NCBI RefSeq assembly: GCF_900109545.1
Contig: NZ_FOAP01000004.1
Location: 248,001-312,000 of the forward strand
From: Stigmatella aurantiaca
GTDB taxonomy: Bacteria > Myxococcota > Myxococcia > Myxococcales > Myxococcaceae
Direction: 5' to 3'
DNA: 64,000 nt
Made by a program: the position numbers and the translations under genes
Shown: positions 57,204 to 64,000 of the stretch, piece after piece
Position numbering within the stretch: the first letter of the stretch is position 1
Layout of the letters: the number at the start of each line of letters is the position of its first letter
The notes under the pieces: generated by a model
Told to the model about the DNA's origin: nothing
Seen by the model: only the letters and a program-made list of their open reading frames with translations
The model's database searches: none

Positions 57204-59732
57204 CTAGTCGGCCGAGAGGGAGATCTGCGTCAGGGCCGGATCGGAGAGGATGTCCTCCTCCGTGAAGCGGACCGCGCGCCACTGCTTGCGTGCGAAGAGC
57301 TCGGTCTGGTCACGGTAGTAGGGCGAAGCTGGATCCGAGGACTCGCCGTACGTCAGCACGGCCCGCGCATTCGGGCCCTGCCCGGTGAACTCCAGGGCCA
57401 TGATGAAGCTGGAGCCGTTGGCGACGATGTAACCCTCGGAGGTCAAACCTGTCCCGGGGACGAGCACTGGGCCCCGTGCCGGGGGCAGATCGATGGCCGT
57501 GGACTGCAGGGCGTCATAGGAGACGACGTTGGCCACGCCGTCCCGGTGCAAGCCCCCGTGCAGGCCAATGCGCTTGCCGCCGCGAGGGGAGAACTGCACG
57601 GTGGCCAGCGGGACGTCCAGGGCGATGTTCGCCCCCTGCAGCACGGTCACCGCCTGCGCGAGGTTGACCAGCGCCGGGTCCTCACCCGTGGCCGGAGCGG
57701 GCACCAGGGTGTTGGGCGTGGTGATGGGCGCGTCCGGGTTGAACCCCTGGAGGAAGAGCGAGCCCTTGTCGAAGAAGTGAGGCCCCGGGTAGACGGCGGT
57801 GAACTCACGCCAGAGCACCGCGCCGGTGCTGTCCGCGTCGAAGCGGCCGTTCCAGGTGCTGAGCGTCGCGCAGGCCTGGGTGAGGTTCACGGTCTTGCCG
57901 CCGTAGGTGGCCGAGGGCGTGCGCTGGCAGCGCTCCACCACTTGGGCGAGCAGCAGCTCCGAGGTGATGCTGCGGTTGCTGAGAATCGCGGCCTGGAGCT
58001 CGTCGAGCGTGAACTGACCGTCCGCGCCGGAGGCTCCCTCGGGGCTCAGCTCGGTGAGCATCTGCATGTTCATGCGCGTGCGGGGAGACGGGGGGCGGCC
58101 GGCGAAGCCATGCATCGGAGAGAGCTCCGGCAGGGGCGCCGCCGGATTGGTCAGCCAGTAGCTGTCGTTGGCGTTGAAGACGAAGTCCCGGCGCGCCAGC
58201 TTCGGCGCCTGGGAGAAGGGCACCAGCCCCGGGGTCCGGGCGCCGGGTGCCTCCACCCACGCGTTGGCGGAGGTGCTGCCATCCAGCAGCACGAGGCCGA
58301 GCGAGCGCAGCAGCTGGGTCGCCAGCGGGTCCACCCCCGAGGAGGCCTTGAGCCAGGACTGGATGGCCGCGTTGCTCAGGTTGGGGGCGGCCGCGCCATC
58401 CACGTACCAGGTGTTGCCGTCGCGATCCGCCACCAGCGTGTTGACCCAGGGAATGCCCTGGTGGGTGGCGAATGCCTCCTGGAACTCCCGCAGGTTCTGC
58501 GCCCGGTTCATCGCGTGGAACTGGGAGATCAGCTGCGTGTTGTTCAGGTTGGCATCGCAATAGGTGTACGCGAACTGGGGGCTCCAATCCGCGGCGCCCG
58601 GAATGACGATGATGGGCCCGAAGTGGCTGCTGTAGAGCGTGCGGCTCAGCGGGACGAGCGAGCCGTCCGGCTGGCGCACGGAGACGGTGTGCGTGCGCGC
58701 GGCCAGCGGCCACTCCTTGCCGTCATAGAGGTAGTGGGTGGGCTTGCCCGGCACGAGCTTGAGCCGGTAGAGCGTCATGCGCTGGCCCGCGGAGACCGTG
58801 TGCGTCCAGGCGACGTTGTCGTTGAAGCCGATGAGCACACCCGGCACACCCAGCAGGCCCACGCCATAGACATTCATCACCCCGGGGACGGTGAGATGGC
58901 TCTCCCAGAACCGCAGCTCGCCCTGCCATGGGAAGTGGGGGTTGGCCACGAGCATGCCCCGGCCTCCCTGCGAGCGCTCGGCGCCAATGGCCCACCCGTT
59001 GCTGCCGACGTCCCGCTCGCGCAGCGCCTGGAGGCGCTCCAGCGAGGGCGCATCGAAGGTCTCCTGGGGCCGCGCGGTGATGCCCGGGGGCGCCGGTGGC
59101 TGGGCGGCGGCGATGGCGGAGATGAACTGGTAGCTGCTCGTGAGCAGCCCCAGGCTGATGTGATACGCCATCAGGTCCACTTCATTGAGGGGCTTCACCC
59201 ACGCGGCGTTGGCGCACGCGGCGGGCAGGCCGCCAGGGCCGGTCTCTTCGAGGTAGCGGTTGTAGCCCGCGACGTACCCCTGGAGCATCGCCCGGATATC
59301 GGGCGTCAGTTGAGGGAGCGCCTGGCCCGCGCGTGTGTAGAGATCCAGGGCCACGTAGCCGAGATCGCTGGCCACGTGGGCATTGCCGGGGCCCGGGCCC
59401 AGGTAGCGCGCGCGTTCGCCGCGGACCTTGAGCACCTGATCCGCCAGCGAGCAGACATGGTCCTGGGCGAACGCATACCCCTGGCCATACGCCACGCTGC
59501 CCAGGTCCTTGCCCGTGATGTGGGGAATGCCGTGGCTGGTGCGCCGGATGGTGGCCTCGAAGCGAGGCCCCTGGGGCGGAAGCGGCGGCGGCGGCTCGGG
59601 GGTGTCCTCGCTGCAGGCCGTCACGGCGAGCAGCGCGAGCAGCGCGGCCACGTACCTCGGGGGCTTCCGGGTGCCTCGAGCCACAGGAGAAGAGAACAAG
59701 GAGGAGGAGCGGTGCAGGCGGGCAGGAAGCAT
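57204..59732 (-). CDS. penicillin-acylase-family lipoprotein (PvdQ/aculeacin-acylase-like)
   Basis: This 842-residue Ntn-hydrolase precursor has a hydrophobic signal ending in a lipobox (AVTAC), so it should be exported and lipid-anchored. After a Pro-rich spacer comes the alpha-chain region (TSHGIPHITGKDLGSVAYGQ, then GYAFAQDHVCSLADQVLKVR). The autocatalytic site DVGSNGWAIG makes Ser244 the N-terminal nucleophile of the beta chain. NPHFPW and LLGVPGVLIGFNDNVAWTHT are also typical. Relatives remove acyl chains from penicillin, acyl-homoserine lactones, aculeacin and, in PvdQ, from pyoverdine precursors. It lies between the CmlA-like hydroxylase (52 bp) and the FAAL-NRPS (150 bp) on the same strand. 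Cleavage of the lipopeptide product is an attractive inference. No ribosome-binding site is obvious at the only ATG. Confidence 0.88.
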   Translation of the reverse strand: MLPARLHRSSSLFSSPVARGTRKPPRYVAALLALLAVTACSEDTPEPPPPLPPQGPRFEATIRRTSHGIPHITGKDLGSVAYGQGYAFAQDHVCSLADQVLKVRGERARYLGPGPGNAHVASDLGYVALDLYTRAGQALPQLTPDIRAMLQGYVAGYNRYLEETGPGGLPAACANAAWVKPLNEVDLMAYHISLGLLTSSYQFISAIAAAQPPAPPGITARPQETFDAPSLERLQALRERDVGSNGWAIGAERSQGGRGMLVANPHFPWQGELRFWESHLTVPGVMNVYGVGLLGVPGVLIGFNDNVAWTHTVSAGQRMTLYRLKLVPGKPTHYLYDGKEWPLAARTHTVSVRQPDGSLVPLSRTLYSSHFGPIIVIPGAADWSPQFAYTYCDANLNNTQLISQFHAMNRAQNLREFQEAFATHQGIPWVNTLVADRDGNTWYVDGAAAPNLSNAAIQSWLKASSGVDPLATQLLRSLGLVLLDGSTSANAWVEAPGARTPGLVPFSQAPKLARRDFVFNANDSYWLTNPAAPLPELSPMHGFAGRPPSPRTRMNMQMLTELSPEGASGADGQFTLDELQAAILSNRSITSELLLAQVVERCQRTPSATYGGKTVNLTQACATLSTWNGRFDADSTGAVLWREFTAVYPGPHFFDKGSLFLQGFNPDAPITTPNTLVPAPATGEDPALVNLAQAVTVLQGANIALDVPLATVQFSPRGGKRIGLHGGLHRDGVANVVSYDALQSTAIDLPPARGPVLVPGTGLTSEGYIVANGSSFIMALEFTGQGPNARAVLTYGESSDPASPYYRDQTELFARKQWRAVRFTEEDILSDPALTQISLSAD

Positions 59733-59784
59733 AAGGGGCGGACGCTAGGAAAACAGTCTTGACGGGGTCAATGGGGGGCGGCTC

Positions 59785-61380
59785 TCAGCCCAGGAGGAAT
59801 TCGCCGCGGATGAAGGGCATCTCGGCCTGGATGCCGTGGGCCCGGCAGTGCTCCAGGAGCTTCCGGGCCTCGATGAGCTGGGGCGAGGTCTCCGTGTAGC
59901 CCATGGCCATGATGTGGCCCAGCCAGGGCTCCCGGCCCATGGCGTAGACATAGACCTGCTTGGGGTGGAGCTGGTTGACGATCTCGATGGCCCGCTGGGC
60001 GTTGGAGCCGTTGAGCCGCCGGGACTGGTCCGCCTTGCGGGGCAGGGGGGTGGTCAGCAGCGCCCCGTACATCCAGCTCATCGGCGCGCCTTCGCTCTCC
60101 ATGCCCAGGAACAGCACGTCGATGTCGCCCACCACGCGCTGAATGTGCTCGTACAGGCGCGGCTCGATGGCATTCGAGTCCGCCGCCATGAGCAGGGACT
60201 TGCCCTCGAGGTGGACCAGGTGGGCCGTCTTCGCGCGGATGTTCAGGTCGCCGTGCTCGCCGAGGAAGGGCAGGCCCGTGATGGAGCCGCCCGGGATGTC
60301 CAGGGTCTCGAACTCGTCGATCTCCACCACGTTCGGGAAGCCCGTGTGCTTCAGGAGCAGCTTGAGCGAGGGGTCCGCCAGCGCGCCGCTGTTGCTGCGC
60401 GGGACGACGATCGTGCCAATGCGCCGGCGCAGCGGCAGGAGCGTCTCCAGCATCAGGTGGTCGGCGTGGCCGTGGGTGATGAGCACGTAGTCGATCCGCT
60501 CGGGCAGATCCGCCTCGGTGAAGCGCGGTACGCCGGCGTTCGTGTCATGGCTGAGCACGGGATCCGTGAGGATGCTCACCTCGCGCGACTCCAGCAGGAC
60601 GCAGGCATGGCCGAAGTAGCGCATGCGCACCCCAGGGCCCTCGTGGCGGCGGCGGGGCTGGGGGGCCTCGGTGGTGAAGAAGGCCGCGAAGCGCTCGGCA
60701 TCCGCATTGCGAATACCCAGGGCCTCCATCACGGGCTCGATGGGCGCGGGCGTCTCGCGCATGGCGAAGAGGGTGTCCAGCGCCTCGTGGCGGAAGGGAA
60801 CGTGGACGTGGACCGTGCCCTCGTCGCTGTCCAGCCGGGGCGTGCTGTAGACGTAAGGGCGGGCATCTCCCTGGAGCAGCCGGAAGGCGAGACTCTGCGA
60901 AGACTCTCGGTAATGGGGGCTGCGGTACATCAGGGGCTCGATGAAGCGGACGGCGGGGCGGTGGTTCAAGTCGTACGTCAGCTCGACGTAGCCCCGGAGG
61001 ATGTCCGGCACTTGGGCGTACAGCCCCTCCAGGGACATGGCGGGGGGCGCCTTGGCGAGCAGCTTCTCCAGATCGGCGATGGCCCGCGCCAGTTGGATCG
61101 AGGGGGCCTGCTCCGTCTGGGTGCGCTCCAGAAGCGCCTTCACCTCCGCGGCGCGCTCCACCCCGTAGTTGAGGTACGGGCCTCCCCGCAGCGCGGGATC
61201 CTTCAGCGCGGAGACATGGAGCTCCGGCGACTGCACGAAGGACTGCATCAGCTTCAGGTGCAGGTGGGTGACGAAGAGGGGAGCCGTCGTGGGCGGGATG
61301 AGGTACCACCACGCGTACCACTGGTTGTAGAGCGGCTCGATGGCGACGTTGCGCTTCAGGTACCGGGCGGAAGAGGACAT
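59785..61380 (-). CDS. CmlA-type non-heme diiron beta-hydroxylase
   Basis: This 531-residue protein has the two-part build of CmlA, the diiron enzyme that beta-hydroxylates a carrier-bound aromatic amino acid in chloramphenicol synthesis. The all-helical N-terminal half includes EPLYNQWYAWWYLIPPTTAP and RGYVELTYDLNHRPAVRFIE. The C-terminal half is a metallo-beta-lactamase fold with the metal motif ITHGHADHLMLETLLPLRRR near residue 301, GLPFLGEHGDLN and AADSNAIEPRLYEHI. Length (CmlA is about 530) and motif order agree. A generic MBL annotation would miss the N-terminal domain. As the first gene of the cluster operon, it probably hydroxylates one of the residues on the synthetases; the aromatic sites are the best candidates (inference). 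Confidence 0.82.
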   Translation of the reverse strand: MSSSARYLKRNVAIEPLYNQWYAWWYLIPPTTAPLFVTHLHLKLMQSFVQSPELHVSALKDPALRGGPYLNYGVERAAEVKALLERTQTEQAPSIQLARAIADLEKLLAKAPPAMSLEGLYAQVPDILRGYVELTYDLNHRPAVRFIEPLMYRSPHYRESSQSLAFRLLQGDARPYVYSTPRLDSDEGTVHVHVPFRHEALDTLFAMRETPAPIEPVMEALGIRNADAERFAAFFTTEAPQPRRRHEGPGVRMRYFGHACVLLESREVSILTDPVLSHDTNAGVPRFTEADLPERIDYVLITHGHADHLMLETLLPLRRRIGTIVVPRSNSGALADPSLKLLLKHTGFPNVVEIDEFETLDIPGGSITGLPFLGEHGDLNIRAKTAHLVHLEGKSLLMAADSNAIEPRLYEHIQRVVGDIDVLFLGMESEGAPMSWMYGALLTTPLPRKADQSRRLNGSNAQRAIEIVNQLHPKQVYVYAMGREPWLGHIMAMGYTETSPQLIEARKLLEHCRAHGIQAEMPFIRGEFLLG

Positions 61381-61392
61381 GGCTGGAACAGG

Positions 61393-61427
61393 GCAGGTAG
61401 GTTGAAAGCGGGGCCTAGCCTACCTGC
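61393..61427. promoter_or_regulatory. 9-bp inverted repeat upstream of the cluster operon
   Basis: A perfect GCAGGTAGG ... CCTACCTGC repeat with a 17-base spacer lies in the 75-bp gap between the histidine-kinase stop and the CmlA-like gene start. There is no T-run. It could be an operator for a dimeric regulator of the biosynthetic operon, or a stem-loop in the transcript. Confidence 0.45.
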
Positions 61428-61455
61428 TTGCCGTGTCCATCAGCCATCCCGGCCG

Positions 61456-63036
61456 TCAGTGAATCCCTTCGGGGGGCGCCGGCGGCTCCTCGCCTGGGGG
61501 CCCTGGCTTCACTGGGAGGAGGATCCGGAAGGTGGTTCCCACCTCCAAGGTGCTGCTCACCGAGAGCTCTCCGCCCAGGCCGCGGATGATGTCATGGCTG
61601 ATGGAGAGCCCCAGGCCCGTGCCCTCGCCCACGGGCTTGGTCGTGAAGAAGGGCTCGAAGATGCGCTCCAGGTGCTCGGCGGCGATGCCGCAGCCATTGT
61701 CGTGCACTTCCACGAGCACCCGGCTGGGGCTGTGCATGCGGGTCACCAGGCGGATCTCTCCCCCGGTCTTGTTCAAGGCCTGGGCGGCGTTGATGAGCAG
61801 GTTGACGAACACCTGGGAGAGCTGCACCGAGTTGCCCTGCACGAGCGACAGCTCGCCATAGTCGCGCACCAGCCGGCCCTTGCTGCGCAGCCGGCTCCAG
61901 GCCAGGTGGACCGAGTTCTCCAGGACTTCGTTCAGGTCCACCGGCTGGGTGGTGATGGAGTCCCCGCGGGAGAGCGCCTTCAGGCTCTGGACGATGACGC
62001 GCATGCGCTCGGCCCCCTCGCGCGCGTCGGAGATGGCCTCCCGGAGCTCATCCATGTCGAGGGACGGCACCGCCACCCGGCGCAGCTCCGTGTCGATGAA
62101 GTTGAGGTTGCTGGAGACGAACGCCAGCGGGTTGTTGATTTCATGGGCCACCCCCGCGGCCAGCATGCCGATGGCGGCCATCCGCTCGTTGAGCCGCAGC
62201 CGCAGCTCGTTCTCTCGCAGCCGGGTGATGTCGCGCATCATGACGGCCATGCAGTTGCCCACCGCGTTCAGCTGCCTGCGGAACCAGCGGCGCCCCTGGG
62301 GCAGCACCTGCTCCACCTCCTCGTCGTGAGGCTTGCCGGTTCTCCACACCTCCTGGCACAGGTGGGGCGGCGCGATGAAGTTCGCCTGGGGAAACTCCGT
62401 GAACAGCCCCCCCTCGGCTTCCGTGGCCTGGCAGCCCAGCAGGGCTTCGCCGTGGGAGTTGAGGCGCAGCAGGCGCAAGCCGTCGGGGTCCTCCCGCAGA
62501 AGGAAGAACGCGTCGAAGCTGCTGTTGGACGTGGCGCGGAAGAGCGCCTCGCTCTGAAGCTGGACCGCCTCGCTGCGCCGGTGATCCGACAGGTCCCTCG
62601 ACATGCCGAACAGCCCCACCACCTGGCCGTCGGGGCGGCGAAGAAGCCCTTTGGTGGAGACCCACTCGCGCCGCACACCGCCCAGGAACTCGGTCATCTC
62701 CGCGTGGAGTGTGCGCCCGGCCAGCAGCGTCTGCCGGTCGAACTCCAGCGTGTTCTGCGCCTCCTCGGGCGTCATCAGCTCGCTGTCCTTGCGGCCGAGG
62801 ATCTCCGGGATGGACAGGCCCAGGTAGCGCGCCCCCGCGCTGTTGATGAAGGTGTAGCGGCCCTGGAGATCCTTCGTGTAGACCGCCTCGGGCAGCAGCT
62901 CCGCCACCGCCAGGAACAGCTCGCGGTAGGGCAGCTCGGCGTGGGTGGGATGCGCTCCACCCGCTGTGCCCTGCCGGTCAGGGGGCGGGGTCAGGATGGA
63001 CCCCTGGGTCACGGCAGTCACATTGTTATCACTCAT
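61456..63036 (-). CDS. PAS-domain sensor histidine kinase
   Basis: This soluble histidine kinase of about 526 residues has a PAS domain at ~45-155 (LPEAVYTKDLQGRYTFINSA), a second PAS-like region at ~170-280, HisKA with the phospho-acceptor His in GVAHEINNPLAFVSSNL (~296), and a HATPase domain (NLLINAAQAL, DNGCGI, FEPFFTTKP, GTGLGLSIS). No membrane segment or receiver domain is present and no response-regulator gene is adjacent. The frame is open to 63219; the ATG at 63036 is preferred because the extra N-terminal part is low in coding signal, although the ribosome-binding site there is poor. It lies on the same strand 75 bp before the biosynthetic operon, so it may influence it or merely border it. 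Confidence 0.85.
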   Translation of the reverse strand: MSDNNVTAVTQGSILTPPPDRQGTAGGAHPTHAELPYRELFLAVAELLPEAVYTKDLQGRYTFINSAGARYLGLSIPEILGRKDSELMTPEEAQNTLEFDRQTLLAGRTLHAEMTEFLGGVRREWVSTKGLLRRPDGQVVGLFGMSRDLSDHRRSEAVQLQSEALFRATSNSSFDAFFLLREDPDGLRLLRLNSHGEALLGCQATEAEGGLFTEFPQANFIAPPHLCQEVWRTGKPHDEEVEQVLPQGRRWFRRQLNAVGNCMAVMMRDITRLRENELRLRLNERMAAIGMLAAGVAHEINNPLAFVSSNLNFIDTELRRVAVPSLDMDELREAISDAREGAERMRVIVQSLKALSRGDSITTQPVDLNEVLENSVHLAWSRLRSKGRLVRDYGELSLVQGNSVQLSQVFVNLLINAAQALNKTGGEIRLVTRMHSPSRVLVEVHDNGCGIAAEHLERIFEPFFTTKPVGEGTGLGLSISHDIIRGLGGELSVSSTLEVGTTFRILLPVKPGPPGEEPPAPPEGIH

Positions 63037-63226
63037 GCAACAGCATGTATCCTCATCACGAGGAAACCGGCAGTTGGACCCGGGCGCAAGAACGGGCTTT
63101 CCGTCCACCAGCGCACCTTTTGAGCAGGGGAGAGTGTCAGCCCCTCTCAATTCAGCGGGATTCTTTGCTGGGTGCTCAACCGTGCGTCCAGGAAGAGGAA
63201 CGCCCGGGAGGAGGCTCACCCCGGCG

Positions 63227-63415
63227 TCAGGAAACGTGCGAGCCGGACGTGGGCAGCTCGGCGCCCTCGTAATAGATGCTGGCCGTCTCCTTGCCGTAGA
63301 CGACGAGAACCCGGTCGCTCTGGGTGAGGAGATCCGACGCCGTCTCGGTCACCTTCCGGGCCAGAGAGTCGAACTTCGCCGGACGCTTGGGGGTCCGGAC
63401 TGTCACGACGGGCAT
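63227..63415 (-). CDS. small hypothetical protein
   Basis: This 62-residue protein begins MPVVTVRTPKRPAKFDSLAR and continues KVTETASDLLTQSDRVLVVY, then ends GKETASIYYEGAELPTSG. It is basic at the N-terminus and then looks like a small alpha/beta unit. AGGA lies just before the ATG, and a plausible promoter stands about 80 bp upstream. The longer open frame to 63691 is non-coding in character. No family is recognised. Confidence 0.6.
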   Translation of the reverse strand: MPVVTVRTPKRPAKFDSLARKVTETASDLLTQSDRVLVVYGKETASIYYEGAELPTSGSHVS

Positions 63416-63491
63416 GGGGTTTCCTGCTCCTTGGGGTGCTTCCGTGTTCCGCTCCGCCTCGGATGCTACGGGTGAGGGCAGGGCAGGGGGC

Positions 63492-63521
63492 CAGCTATAG
63501 CCAACCCGATACTTCGTTGAC
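63492..63521 (-). promoter_or_regulatory. candidate housekeeping sigma-factor promoter
   Basis: On the minus strand TTGTCA (63516-63521) and TATAGC (63492-63497) are separated by 18 bases, close to the sigma-70-type consensus, about 77 bases upstream of the 62-residue gene. The surrounding 63416-63718 has no other gene that I can support and separates this gene from the divergent phosphatase. Confidence 0.4.
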
Positions 63522-63718
63522 AAGTACCGTCTGGAAACGGGCCGGGAGACAAGGCCCTGGAAAAGCCCCGTTTTACGCCGTGTCCGGGGTCTCCCCGGTT
63601 GCTCCCTCCCTGTCAGGAGCCCCGTTCCAGCACCCCACCTCATGGGGAACCTTGCCAGGTCTTTGGTGGGCTGCGTAACGTGCGCAGCCACCCCTCGGAG
63701 TTACGGGAGAGCGCCGCT

Positions 63719-64000
63719 TTGGCCCTGACCACAGAAGCATTCGGTATGACCGACGTCGGCCGGAAGCGCCAGCACAACGAAGATGCGATGTTGGTGGATC
63801 CGGCGCTCGGTCTGTACATCGTCGCCGACGGCATGGGCGGCCATGCCGCGGGCGAGGTCGCCAGTGCTCGCGCCACCGAGGCGGTGAAGCAGCACATCGC
63901 CGCCAACAAGCACCTGCTCAAGGATCTGGCCAGCAACCCCTCCCAGGACAGCCGCGCCGCGGCGGCGGCCCTGATGGAAGTGGCCATCCAGCGCGCGTGC
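63719..64000 (+). CDS. PP2C-family Ser/Thr protein phosphatase (5' part)
   Basis: This is the first 94 residues of a PP2C/Stp-type metal-dependent phosphatase that continues past the window end. The family signatures are [19 protein letters not shown] and [20 protein letters not shown], which hold the Asp and Gly residues of the metal site. The TTG at 63719 has GGGAG upstream and gives the usual short lead before the first strand ([13 protein letters not shown]); the in-frame ATG at 63746 is the alternative. Such enzymes reverse Ser/Thr kinase signalling, which is abundant in myxobacteria. Confidence 0.88.
   Translation, partial: MALTTEAFGMTDVGRKRQHNEDAMLVDPALGLYIVADGMGGHAAGEVASARATEAVKQHIAANKHLLKDLASNPSQDSRAAAAALMEVAIQRAC

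Noticed and set aside
59785-61380. Generic metallo-beta-lactamase or lactonase (quorum quenching) function
   Set aside because: The ~240-residue helical N-terminal domain and overall length match CmlA-type beta-hydroxylases and not lactonases.
59836-63123. Very long plus-strand open frames opposite the acylase, hydroxylase and kinase genes (and likewise opposite the synthetases)
   Set aside because: They are antisense shadows created by GC-rich codon bias; composition is Arg/Gly/His-rich without motifs, whereas the minus-strand proteins have clear catalytic signatures.

Overview
The window reads as chromosomal DNA of a myxobacterium, most likely of the Cystobacter/Stigmatella/Archangium/Myxococcus group. 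The evidence is uniformly high GC with strongly GC-biased third codon positions, a Ser/Thr kinase fused to a receiver and a nucleotide cyclase, a lipoprotein polymorphic toxin of the SitA kind with its immunity gene, and a giant hybrid NRPS/PKS locus. Genus is inferred, not proven. No rRNA, insertion sequence, CRISPR array or origin was seen.

Layout. 1-3846: housekeeping genes (agmatinase-family enzyme cut by the window edge, quinone oxidoreductase, YacG, a CpsB-type PHP phosphatase, a flippase-like membrane protein). 3865-4780: short minus-strand genes (a ribbon-helix-helix protein translationally coupled to a 54-residue protein, and a proline-rich protein), two intrinsic terminators and a tRNA with anticodon CAT. 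4964-7594: a toxin/immunity pair next to the tRNA, followed by what looks like the 3' remnant of a lost gene. 8044-10304: a conserved-looking hypothetical protein and a secreted protein of unknown function. 10592-14935: a signalling group of two class III nucleotide cyclases with elaborate sensor domains and a convergent Crp/Fnr regulator. 15108-21066: a complete Mrp-type Na+/H+ antiporter operon (A-B fused, then C, D, E, F, G) with overlapping genes. 21320-23329: a chitinase lipoprotein.

23783-61380 is the centrepiece: a biosynthetic locus for what looks like a hydroxylated, glycosylated lipopeptide. A 34.6-kb minus-strand gene run encodes, in transcription order, a CmlA-type diiron beta-hydroxylase, an exported penicillin-acylase-family lipoprotein, a 6024-residue synthetase (FAAL-ACP followed by five C-A-PCP modules) and a 4085-residue synthetase (KS-AT-KR-ACP, two C-A-PCP modules and a lone C-terminal condensation domain instead of a thioesterase). 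At the 3' side lie a UGT-type glycosyltransferase, an aspartate-racemase-family enzyme and an Asp/Asn beta-hydroxylase. Hand-aligned adenylation codes suggest fatty acid - aromatic (Tyr/Phe) - Val - Asn - Thr - aromatic, then one malonyl extension with ketoreduction (a statine-like gamma-amino-beta-hydroxy unit), an unassigned residue, and a Tyr-like residue. Release would be by the terminal C domain, and the acylase could trim the lipid outside the cytoplasm, as PvdQ does in pyoverdine maturation. I do not recognise this arrangement as a known pathway.

61456-64000: a PAS histidine kinase upstream of the cluster on the same strand, a small conserved-looking protein with a plausible promoter, and the start of a PP2C phosphatase cut by the window end.
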